Shown here: piece after piece, positions 27,470-35,576 of the stretch | Position numbering within the stretch: the stretch's first letter is position 1 | Layout: each line of letters starts with the position of its first letter | NCBI GenBank assembly: GCA_943789165.1 | Contig: CALSTB010000005.1 | Coordinates: 527,001-591,000, forward strand | Origin: an uncultured Bacteroidia bacterium | Lineage (GTDB): Bacteria > Bacteroidota > Bacteroidia > NS11-12g > UBA9320 | DNA length: 64,000 bases | Direction: 5' to 3' | Position numbers and translations under genes: made by a program | The notes under the pieces: generated by a model | Told to the model about the DNA's origin: nothing | What the model saw: the letters and a program-made list of their open reading frames with translations, nothing else | Databases searched by the model: none

Positions 27470-28533
27470 CGTTCCTCCTGAAGCTTCTCCACCAACCAAT
27501 GTCTTCCAATGAAGAAGGCCATCGACAACAAACCACCCAATATACCGCCAACAATTAAAGCCCTCATCCGTGACTTACCTGTAGGTTGAAAAGGACCCAG
27601 CGGTCTGTCAATTACTTGGAAATAAGGTGTGGCACTGCTCAGTAAAAACTCAGCGCGCTCTTGGTTTTTTATGGCTTCTCCGTACATAATGTACAGCATC
27701 TCGACCTTACGGGCTAATTGTTGCCTAGGAAGTTTATTGGTGCTTAGTATAATGCTCTTTCCTTGGTCTTGGAATCGTGCTAATTGTTGTTCCGCAGCTC
27801 TTAGCTCAACGAAAATGGAGTCTGCTTTGTTACGGACATGCTCATAAGTGGCTTTTTGCTTTTCAATGGTGTTGGATATGTAAAACTCACTTAAAACGTC
27901 ATACAGGCTGTTCGCTAGTGCAATACTGAGTTCAGGTACCGTAGTTTTTCCGACTATTTTTAAAAAGGAGCTTTCATCGTCATAATCAATGCTTACCAAG
28001 CCTTCTACACCATTACTAGGATCACCTTTGAGTTTTTTTGATAAGAGTAAAATTGCGAGTTCCTGCTGAGATGGGTACATTGAGTCTCTACTGACTTGGA
28101 AACGAAATCCGGTCAGATCAATATTTCCATTCTTTGAAGTCAATGGGATTTCCAATATATCCATGAGGTGATTCCCTAGATAATCATATTTCCCATTTAT
28201 TTGGACTCCATAGGTCAAGGCTTTTCCTAAAATCAATCGAGAAGTTGCTAGTTGACTGATTTTCTCATAGTTGTGACCCGCTTTAGATCCACCAAATCCA
28301 AGCTCACCTAGAACCGCACCAATGCCACCCACACCACCACCATCATCTTCATTGATGACAAAGGTTAACGGAGCACTATATTTTTTAGGAGTAAGCCATG
28401 CATTGGTCACCATGATGGCCGACAACAAAAACGCGCCAAGAATAACCCACCATTTGTTTCGCCAAATAACAGACCAATACGTCTTAACCAACTTTAAAAC
28501 TTCAGAAATCTGTAAAGACTTATTTTCTTCCAT
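27451..28533 (-). CDS. Wzz-like chain-length/polysaccharide co-polymerase protein
   Basis: 360 residues. One membrane helix at about 27-48 (WWVILGAFLLSAIMVTNAWL), a long periplasmic coiled-coil region and a second helix at about 330-348 preceded by the proline-rich PLGPFQPTGKSR give the Wzz/GNVR topology. There is no C-terminal tyrosine-kinase domain, so it is not a fused Wzc. It would set chain length or connect with the Wza-like protein encoded just upstream (1-base gap). The last residues LAIGV are encoded by a heptamer array, so the natural C-terminus was probably altered by insertion. Confidence 0.88.
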   Translation of the reverse strand: MEENKSLQISEVLKLVKTYWSVIWRNKWWVILGAFLLSAIMVTNAWLTPKKYSAPLTFVINEDDGGGVGGIGAVLGELGFGGSKAGHNYEKISQLATSRLILGKALTYGVQINGKYDYLGNHLMDILEIPLTSKNGNIDLTGFRFQVSRDSMYPSQQELAILLLSKKLKGDPSNGVEGLVSIDYDDESSFLKIVGKTTVPELSIALANSLYDVLSEFYISNTIEKQKATYEHVRNKADSIFVELRAAEQQLARFQDQGKSIILSTNKLPRQQLARKVEMLYIMYGEAIKNQERAEFLLSSATPYFQVIDRPLGPFQPTGKSRMRALIVGGILGGLLSMAFFIGRHWLVEKLQEERLAIGV

Positions 28534-28534
28534 T

Positions 28535-31435
28535 TTATTTCGTGCCGTTTACAACCGTGATAATTGTTTGTGTCGTGAGCATGATGGACGTAGTGATGGC
28601 AGTAATCGCATTCAATTCTGTCATTCGTTCCAACAAACTTTTCTTGTCATTCACATCGATACCATTTTTCGACTTCTTGTCTTTGAGGCCAAAGTGTATT
28701 TCAGATCCCCGTTTGACCTTTGGATACCTGTGAATCCATAAAAACTTTCGTGTTTTCTTTACACGACCGTTAGCATACGTCACGGTTGTTTTTTTGCGTT
28801 TTGCATCTTTACTATAACCTCCTGCATATTGATTGACGTACCACTTCGCCCTTCGATTAAAGTAATTGACTACAATGTTCAATTCGTTTCCACCAGTACG
28901 ATTTGCAATATAAAAGGAGTCCGCATTTGTTCCCAATTTGTCGATTTGAACAATGTCGATGAGTTTAGGAACTGTAATGACATCACCTTCCTTGACCGCA
29001 ATGTTAAACCGAGAATCATACGGTCTTTTGTCCAATAAATCCATTCTAGTGACCACATAACCAATGTTGTCATATCCTCTATAGAAAGTTCCACCTTCTG
29101 GGAAAGCCTCAACTGTGTAACCTCCGGCTCGCTCTATAATGCTGCTTAATCGCTCATTTGGCTTCATGATGGCGTAGATACCTGGATATTGAACCTGACC
29201 GTTGATGGTAACGTATTTAATAGGTTCAAAATTAGGAGTTGTCCGAACCACTATGTGGTCATATGGTTTAATTTCAAAAGGAATATTGTCTTGTAACGCG
29301 TTTAACTCATGGTCGATTTCTATAGTTGCGGCATACGTCTCTGTGGCTTCGTTATTTTCAACCTTAAGTCTGAAGATGTCAATTTTGTTACTGGCGGCTT
29401 CCATTTTTAAACCACCTGCCATAACCAAGATATCTTTAAAGGACAAAGTAGAATCATAGACGTATTGTCCAGGACTTCTTACGGCGCCTGAAATTTGAAC
29501 ATAGTATTGATCCATGTAACTCGTTGTACTTGGCACAACAATTCGGTCATTTGGGTGGATGACAATGTTTGCTGGAGATTCAGGGTTTTTAAAGGCTGTT
29601 TTTAAATCAACAACATGATATTCTCGTTTTAATGGTTGACCTGGAGGCGAAGAAATGACATACCCAAAATTCGTAGCTTGCCCTTGAAAGCCTCTTGACA
29701 TCATTATCGCATCGTATAAGGTGATTGATTTTGACGGATCCCAAAAATGTTGTCCGCCACTTCTTACAGCTCCAGAAATAGTAAAACTATAATTGTCAAC
29801 AAATTGTGATTTGGAATAAAGTACAATCCTATCTTCATGTTGTAGCGTAATATTCTTTACAGATGTTGGGTCGGCCAATACATCCTCGACATATACTCGC
29901 TTTAATTGGAAGGTCCCATCTACGTTTTTTCGGGTCAAGTATGCCATTTGGTTAAATGACTCTTTTTCTAAGCGCGCTTTCTCAAGTACGTCGGATAGTT
30001 TCATACCGGCCATCAATTCAAAGTTTCCCGGATGCCTTACCGCACCACTAATACTCACGTAATTATCAAATTGTTTTAGACTGCTGTGAAATATCAATCG
30101 GTCACCATCCTTTAGTGACAGCTTTGCTGCTTCAATGTCAGCCAAGCTATAATCTTTAATCGCCTGTTCTCCATTTATCGTGTACACATGTTGTACGAGT
30201 CCCCCATAAATATTGGTAGCATATCCGCCTGCCCAACGCACGGCTTCCTTATAGTTTTCATCTGTTTTTAGTTCGTAAGTCGCACCACGTCGAATTCCGC
30301 CACCGCTTATTGATACGCGTTTCTCAAACTTAGGGATATAAATAAGGTCATTGTTGCTCAAGTAGAAATCATATTGCTTTTTAGGGTCAATCATGAATTC
30401 ATACACATCTAAGATTCTTTTTTTACCTGACGATCGAATTTCAATATTCCTTAAGCTAGCTTCCGCGCTTGGACCACCCGCAGCAATAATCGCATTTAAA
30501 GCAGTATTGAGGGCAGATATCGTATAACTCCCAGGCTGATTCACTTCTCCAAATATGTTGACTGTAATTGTTCTGGCAGTATGAAGCGTTACTTCAAATT
30601 GTCCTGGACTAAACACATGGCTTTGCTGAAAACGGCCTAGTAGCAGGGCTTTAGCCTTTTTCAAGGAAACACCTCTCAAATAAATTTTTGCTATTCCACG
30701 AGGACGAATAAATCCGTCATCTTGAATTTCGTACAATAGGTCGGTTTGCGAAGCACCGAATATGTTAATGGCAATTTTATCGCCTACATCTAAGACATAA
30801 CTGTCAGGAGTGGTGGTAGAAGAAGTGGTTCTATACACATCCAAAGATTTGTTAAAGAACACATCCATTCCATAGACGCTGCTCTGCGCCGAGTATTGAT
30901 TTTGTTCTTCTTCCGTCAGTACGTCATAGATGGCTTCGTCTAAAGTCGCTCCTTGTTTCATTCTGCGAATCACTTCGTCAGCAGACTTACGACTCAGCAT
31001 TTTCGTTTTGTTTTGAGCCTCTGATTCAATAGAGTCACTTGTCAAATCCTTAATGGGCTCTTGAAATTCACGACTAGGTTGCACTTTGGAAGAAACAACT
31101 TGCTCCTTTGCGGGTGCAGTGGCAGCTTGATTAGGAGAAGTAGATGGTTCGGTTTCATCCGAATTAGATGCGTCTTCACTTTCTTCATCAGCCTGTTCTT
31201 GTTGAATCTCATCAACAATAGATCGGATTTCCGCTTCCAATGTAGATAATTGGTCTGGTTGGATATTATCCAAATCAATACCTTTTGCTCGCAAGCGACG
31301 TTTTACTTCGTCTTGTTCTACACCTGCATCTGCCAAGGCAGCTTGTGCAGCTTCAATCTGATCTTGCTGATATACTTGAGATTTCACAACCGTGAAACTC
31401 ATGAGTAATACCAGTATGTGTAACAATCTATTCAT
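28535..31435 (-). CDS. SLBB-domain polysaccharide export protein (Wza-like)
   Basis: 966 residues from the ATG at 31435, which gives a clean signal peptide (LLHILVLLMSFTVVKSQ) and an 8-base overlap with the upstream epimerase. Residues about 60-140 are acidic and low in complexity. A Poly_export domain follows near 200-280 (VLDVGDKIAINIFG). Six SLBB units follow, each with a core such as VNIFGEVNQPGSYT, ISGAVRHPGNFEL, ISGAVRSGGQHFW, ISGAVRSPGQYVY, INGQVQYPGIYAI. A hydrophobic segment (AITTSIMLTTQTIITVV) ends the protein and could be the outer-membrane helix of a Wza-like channel. Its length is far above that of E. coli Wza but common in Bacteroidota. Confidence 0.92.
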   Translation of the reverse strand: MNRLLHILVLLMSFTVVKSQVYQQDQIEAAQAALADAGVEQDEVKRRLRAKGIDLDNIQPDQLSTLEAEIRSIVDEIQQEQADEESEDASNSDETEPSTSPNQAATAPAKEQVVSSKVQPSREFQEPIKDLTSDSIESEAQNKTKMLSRKSADEVIRRMKQGATLDEAIYDVLTEEEQNQYSAQSSVYGMDVFFNKSLDVYRTTSSTTTPDSYVLDVGDKIAINIFGASQTDLLYEIQDDGFIRPRGIAKIYLRGVSLKKAKALLLGRFQQSHVFSPGQFEVTLHTARTITVNIFGEVNQPGSYTISALNTALNAIIAAGGPSAEASLRNIEIRSSGKKRILDVYEFMIDPKKQYDFYLSNNDLIYIPKFEKRVSISGGGIRRGATYELKTDENYKEAVRWAGGYATNIYGGLVQHVYTINGEQAIKDYSLADIEAAKLSLKDGDRLIFHSSLKQFDNYVSISGAVRHPGNFELMAGMKLSDVLEKARLEKESFNQMAYLTRKNVDGTFQLKRVYVEDVLADPTSVKNITLQHEDRIVLYSKSQFVDNYSFTISGAVRSGGQHFWDPSKSITLYDAIMMSRGFQGQATNFGYVISSPPGQPLKREYHVVDLKTAFKNPESPANIVIHPNDRIVVPSTTSYMDQYYVQISGAVRSPGQYVYDSTLSFKDILVMAGGLKMEAASNKIDIFRLKVENNEATETYAATIEIDHELNALQDNIPFEIKPYDHIVVRTTPNFEPIKYVTINGQVQYPGIYAIMKPNERLSSIIERAGGYTVEAFPEGGTFYRGYDNIGYVVTRMDLLDKRPYDSRFNIAVKEGDVITVPKLIDIVQIDKLGTNADSFYIANRTGGNELNIVVNYFNRRAKWYVNQYAGGYSKDAKRKKTTVTYANGRVKKTRKFLWIHRYPKVKRGSEIHFGLKDKKSKNGIDVNDKKSLLERMTELNAITAITTSIMLTTQTIITVVNGTK

Positions 31436-32489
31436 GGGATTGTAATGCTTTTGTTTCAATGTTGTGATACGTTTTATACCACTCAAAAAATGCTTTTAAT
31501 CCACTTTCTAGTGGGGTAGCGTATTCAAAGTGTAACAACTGTTTAATTTTTGAAGAATCAGCATAAGTTTCATAAACGTCGCCTGGTTGCATCGGTAAAT
31601 TGACCTTTTGTGCTTCTTTTCCTGTTATTTTTTCTATCAAAGATATAAAATCTAATAGCTTAACAGGGGATTGGTTACCAATGTTGTATACTTCATATTG
31701 AGTATTGTTATCCGGATTAGAAGCATGTAACCTGTTCTCAACCAACAAGGCGAGGTTGTCAACTATATCATCGATATAAGTGAAGTCCCGTCTTAAATCT
31801 CCGTTGTTAAAGACTTTGATTTCTTCACCCTTCATGATTTTATTAAAAAAACCATAAACTGCCATATCTGGTCTGCCCCACGGTCCGTACACTGTAAAAA
31901 AACGTAGCAAGGATGTATCTATACGATATTGATGGGCATAGTAGTGCGCTAAAATCTCAGTACTTTTCTTAGTGGCAGCATACAACGATACAGGGGCATC
32001 CGTGTTTTGATCTTCTGTATAAGGTGTATTCTTTGAATGTCCATAAACAGAACTACTCGAAGCCATCAATAATTTCGTATTGGGATGCTTCTTGACCTGT
32101 TCTAATAGGTTGAAGGTGGCAGTTAAGTTTGATTTAAAATAAATCTCTGGATGCGTTATAGACATACGTACACCAGGCTGTGCCGCCAAATGAACAACGG
32201 CATCGAATTGGATATTGTCAAACACTTCTTTAGCGTTTGCTAGGTCTGACAAATCTGCTTTGCGAAAATGAATGGTATTGTCAGCATTTGATTCCCATTC
32301 ATTTAGTTCGCCATCATGACCCAAACCTAGGTCTTTTAGCCTGTCAAGTTTTAAGCGAACGGTGTAATAATCGTTTAGATTGTCAACGCCATAAACGTCA
32401 TAACCCGTTACACTTAATTTTTTAGCTAAATGATAGCCAATAAAACCAGCGATACCTGTTATGAGTATTTTAGGTTTAGAGTCTGCCAT
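31428..32489 (-). CDS. UDP-glucuronate 4-epimerase-like SDR enzyme
   Basis: 353 residues. ILITGIAGFIGYHLAKKL is the NAD motif, MASSSSVYG the Ser region and YAATKKSTE the YxxxK pair. RFFTVYGPWGRPDMAVYGF and DLRRDFTYIDDIV are characteristic of UDP-glucuronate 4-epimerases (CapI/LspL group). It would convert UDP-glucuronate, made by the dehydrogenase encoded upstream, into UDP-galacturonate. If that dehydrogenase acts on UDP-GlcNAc the substrate would be the N-acetyl form. It overlaps its upstream neighbour by 14 bases. Confidence 0.9.
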   Translation of the reverse strand: MADSKPKILITGIAGFIGYHLAKKLSVTGYDVYGVDNLNDYYTVRLKLDRLKDLGLGHDGELNEWESNADNTIHFRKADLSDLANAKEVFDNIQFDAVVHLAAQPGVRMSITHPEIYFKSNLTATFNLLEQVKKHPNTKLLMASSSSVYGHSKNTPYTEDQNTDAPVSLYAATKKSTEILAHYYAHQYRIDTSLLRFFTVYGPWGRPDMAVYGFFNKIMKGEEIKVFNNGDLRRDFTYIDDIVDNLALLVENRLHASNPDNNTQYEVYNIGNQSPVKLLDFISLIEKITGKEAQKVNLPMQPGDVYETYADSSKIKQLLHFEYATPLESGLKAFFEWYKTYHNIETKALQSHE

Positions 32490-33774
32490 CTACTTCAGTT
32501 TTATCCATAATCGCTTTTACGTCATAAATGACAGCATTGCTTTCCTTTATTGCTTTGAAGTCTATGGACTCAAATTCCTTATGAGAAACCGCCAACACAA
32601 TCGCTTTAAATTTCTTATTGGGCAGATTTTTGACGATCTCAACTCCATACTCAGCTTTCACTTCATCGTAGTTGGCCCATGGATCGTAAACCGTCACATT
32701 TCCACCGAAGCCTTTTAGTTCATCGATAATATCAATAACCCTTGAGTTTCTAATATCTGGGCAGTTTTCCTTAAACGTCATACCAAGTACCAACATGTCT
32801 GAATCTTTAATCGCTATGTTTTTAGCAATCATTAGTTTAATGACTTTATTGGCGACAAAGGCACCAATGCGTTCATTGACTCTTCGTCCAGACTTAATGA
32901 CTTCTGGATAGTAACCCAATTGCTCGGCTTTGTGCACCATGTAATATGGGTCGACACCAATGCAGTGACCTCCTACAAGGCCAGGTCTGTATTTAAGGAA
33001 ATTCCATTTGGTACTAGCAGCTTCAATAACATCGTTGGTGTCGATGCCAACTCTATCGAATATCAATGCTAGCTCATTTACGAAGGAGATGTTTAAATCA
33101 CGTTGACAGTTCTCTACAACTTTAGCAGCTTCAGCCACTTTCATGGAAGGTGCCATATATGTCCCAGCCGTAATGATAGACTTGTATAATTGGTCAACTT
33201 TAATCGCGATGTCGGGAGTTGATCCTGAAGTTATTTTTTGAATTTTGGTAAGCGTATTGATTTTATCTCCTGGATTAATCCGTTCTGGGGAATAACCACA
33301 AAAGAAATCTTTGTTAAACGTCAAACCACTTCCTTTTTCCAATTCAGGCACACATATCTCCTCAGTACATCCTGGGAATGTAGTAGATTCATAAATGACA
33401 ATGTCTCCATCCTTTAAAAACTTGGAAACAGCCCGGCTAGAAATAATTAATGGATTTAAATCTGGTTTTTTAAATTCATCGATAGGAGTAGGAACGGTAA
33501 CAATATACATATTCGCTCCTGAAATGTCTGATTCATTGGCTGAGCAAAAGAGTCCCTTCTCATCTGGGACCTGGTTCACTAACACATTAGTTAGTTCTTT
33601 GCTTTCAACTTCTAATGTGTGGTCAGAACCACCCATTAATTCTGCAACTCGCGTTGCGTTAATGTCAAAGCCAATGACAGGATACTGCTTGGCAAATTCT
33701 AATGCTAAAGGTAGGCCAACGTAGCCTAAACCAATAACAGCGATACGTGTGTTTGGAAGAGTAGTAGTGCTCAC
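32476..33774 (-). CDS. Nucleotide-sugar dehydrogenase (UDP-GlcNAc/UDP-glucose 6-dehydrogenase type)
   Basis: 432 residues. IAVIGLGYVGLPLALEFAKQ is the NAD site, and YRPGLVGGHCIGVDPYY holds the catalytic Cys that is oxidised through a thioester. The pattern is closest to the TviB/WbpO-type UDP-N-acetylhexosamine dehydrogenases. I start it at GTG 33774 (STTTLPNTRIAVIGLG), since the longer frame from GTG 33819 adds 15 unlikely residues and would include the presumed leader. It is the first gene of the long polysaccharide operon, with a promoter about 75 bases upstream. Confidence 0.92.
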   Translation of the reverse strand: MSTTTLPNTRIAVIGLGYVGLPLALEFAKQYPVIGFDINATRVAELMGGSDHTLEVESKELTNVLVNQVPDEKGLFCSANESDISGANMYIVTVPTPIDEFKKPDLNPLIISSRAVSKFLKDGDIVIYESTTFPGCTEEICVPELEKGSGLTFNKDFFCGYSPERINPGDKINTLTKIQKITSGSTPDIAIKVDQLYKSIITAGTYMAPSMKVAEAAKVVENCQRDLNISFVNELALIFDRVGIDTNDVIEAASTKWNFLKYRPGLVGGHCIGVDPYYMVHKAEQLGYYPEVIKSGRRVNERIGAFVANKVIKLMIAKNIAIKDSDMLVLGMTFKENCPDIRNSRVIDIIDELKGFGGNVTVYDPWANYDEVKAEYGVEIVKNLPNKKFKAIVLAVSHKEFESIDFKAIKESNAVIYDVKAIMDKTEVDGRL

Positions 33775-33845
33775 TGAAAAGATATTTAGTGACTGTGGTG
33801 CATGGCTTCGCCACTTCACTCACAGGGTGATTTTTGAATAAGTCA

Positions 33846-33876
33846 CAAAGTTAGGCGGCGATAATCGGTTTCCGAA
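33846..33876 (-). promoter_or_regulatory. Putative Bacteroidota-type promoter of the polysaccharide operon
   Basis: On the minus strand the sequence shows TTCG, 19 bases, then TAACTTTG, close to the TTTG-N19-TAnnTTTG consensus of the main sigma factor in this phylum. It lies about 72 bases upstream of the first gene, leaving a leader of some 65 bases. No other strong promoter was seen for the next 30 kb. Confidence 0.55.
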
Positions 33877-33943
33877 GCCTTTTAAGGGTTTTTTTGAACA
33901 GAAGGCTAACAATTTAAAATACTGATAATTAATTCTTTGACAC

Positions 33944-33976
33944 AAAAAAACCGCAAGAATTTTCTTGCGGTTTTTT
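33944..33976 (-). terminator. Rho-independent terminator after the peptide transporter
   Basis: A near-perfect hairpin with arms ACCGCAAGAA and TTCTTGCGGT, flanked by A and T runs, so it can act in both directions. It ends transcription of the PTR-type transporter and insulates the polysaccharide operon promoter that follows. Confidence 0.88.
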
Positions 33977-34040
33977 GATGTGTGAATGGTAAATACACCA
34001 TTGCTAAATCCACATATTATTTATTTTTTATGCGACACCT

Positions 34041-35522
34041 TTAGTGTATTCCTTTCATTAACTTATTCAACACAGGGGACAATAACAACAATGCTACTGC
34101 GGATCCAAGCATTAGAAAGGTAATAAATGGATACAGTTCGAAGTGATAGGTTTCTAAGATGCTCTCAAGTGTGGCTGCTAAATAATTACCAAGTGCAAAA
34201 CTTGCCATCCAAACCCCCATCATAATAGAAGTAATCTTTGATGGTGATAGTTTGGTAATCATGGACAAACCAATAGGGGACAGCATCAACTCACCAAGGG
34301 TAAGTATGACGTAAACCGCAACCAACCACAATGGACTAATCAATGTACCGTCACTAGCCAAGTTAGAAGCTTGTGTCATGATGTAAAATGCCAAGGCACC
34401 TAATAATAGTCCTATTGCAAATTTTACCGGTGTTCTCGGATTCTTTTTCATTGCAGACAGTTTTATCCAAAGCATCGAAAACAATGGTGCAAACAACACA
34501 ATCGCTATAGGGTTGATGTTTTGAAACCATGTGGTTGGGATTTCCCAAGAACCAATCATTCTGTCCGTATTTTCTGCTGCAAAAAGGTTAAATGTACCTC
34601 CAGCTTGTTCAAAACCAGCCCAGAAGACGATATTGAATACCGCCAAGACCAGGATAACAAAGACCCGAGACCATTCTGTTTTTCCTTCTGTTCCCTTAAA
34701 AATGGACAAAATAAGAAATAGTAATCCTCCCAATCCAATCACCCAAGTGATGATGGATTGCACCAATTCTGGCATGCTTCCAATTCCTTTAATGACAAAA
34801 AGGACTAATACGAAATTGATGATGGTATAAAAGAGGATGTCCATCCAGTCTTTTCTGAGAAGTTCGGTCTGACCTTCTTTTTTATTAGGAGGCATACCTA
34901 AATCATTAAGAGTCGATCGACGTGCGTAGAACCAAATAGTACCGATTAACATACCAATACCAGCAGCTAAAAATCCATAAGGCCATCCTACTTTTTCGCC
35001 TAAAGTACCAGCGACAAATGGAGATAAGAACGCACCTATGTTGATTCCCATATAAAAAATGGTAAATCCACCGTCTTTTCGTGGATCGTCATTGTCGTAT
35101 AAATCACCAACAATGGTAGAAATATTGGCCTTAAAATAACCATTCCCGACGATTAAGGCACCCATACCAATCATGAGCATGTGTTCCGTACCGCCAAGAA
35201 TAATAAATTCGCCTATTGCCATCAGGATTGCTCCTAACATGACGGCATATCGATATCCCAAAAACTTATCGGCTAGTTTTCCACCTAATATAGGGGCAGC
35301 ATACACTAATCCAGTATAAGCACCATAAATGAGTGCAGCATCTGCATCTCCTTTCATTAGAGATTTTACTAAATAAAGGGTTAGTAGAACACGCATTCCA
35401 TAGTAGCAGAATCGTTCCCACATTTCTGAGAAGAACAAAGTCATCAGGCCTTTCGGGTGACCTGAAGTATATTCAGGCATACCGTCGTCCTTGTGTTCTT
35501 CTAAAATTACTTCTTCGGTCAT
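34041..35522 (-). CDS. Proton-dependent oligopeptide transporter (POT/PTR2 family)
   Basis: 493 residues with about 14 hydrophobic helices. LMTLFFSEMWERFCYYGMRV (E-x-x-E-R-F-x-Y-Y family motif) and PILGGKLADKFLGYRYAVML are POT hallmarks, and FTIFYMGINIGAFLSPFVAG is the PTR2 signature region. It imports di- and tripeptides with protons. The neighbour upstream encodes a dipeptidyl peptidase, which fits a peptide-use module. Confidence 0.95.
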   Translation of the reverse strand: MTEEVILEEHKDDGMPEYTSGHPKGLMTLFFSEMWERFCYYGMRVLLTLYLVKSLMKGDADAALIYGAYTGLVYAAPILGGKLADKFLGYRYAVMLGAILMAIGEFIILGGTEHMLMIGMGALIVGNGYFKANISTIVGDLYDNDDPRKDGGFTIFYMGINIGAFLSPFVAGTLGEKVGWPYGFLAAGIGMLIGTIWFYARRSTLNDLGMPPNKKEGQTELLRKDWMDILFYTIINFVLVLFVIKGIGSMPELVQSIITWVIGLGGLLFLILSIFKGTEGKTEWSRVFVILVLAVFNIVFWAGFEQAGGTFNLFAAENTDRMIGSWEIPTTWFQNINPIAIVLFAPLFSMLWIKLSAMKKNPRTPVKFAIGLLLGALAFYIMTQASNLASDGTLISPLWLVAVYVILTLGELMLSPIGLSMITKLSPSKITSIMMGVWMASFALGNYLAATLESILETYHFELYPFITFLMLGSAVALLLLSPVLNKLMKGIH

Positions 35523-35576
35523 ATATTTCTGTTTTTAATTTTTGTAAAAATAGATGTTGTCCTTAGAAAAACAAGT

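Noticed and set aside
25350-27480. Diversity-generating retroelement suggested by the Avd-like fold of the S23 protein
   Set aside because: No reverse transcriptase, no template/variable repeat pair with adenine-specific differences, and no variable-protein gene in the window.
33775-33819. Longer N-terminus for the nucleotide-sugar dehydrogenase from GTG 33819
   Set aside because: It adds 15 residues before the Rossmann motif not expected for the family, and the internal GTG at 33774 fits family length better.
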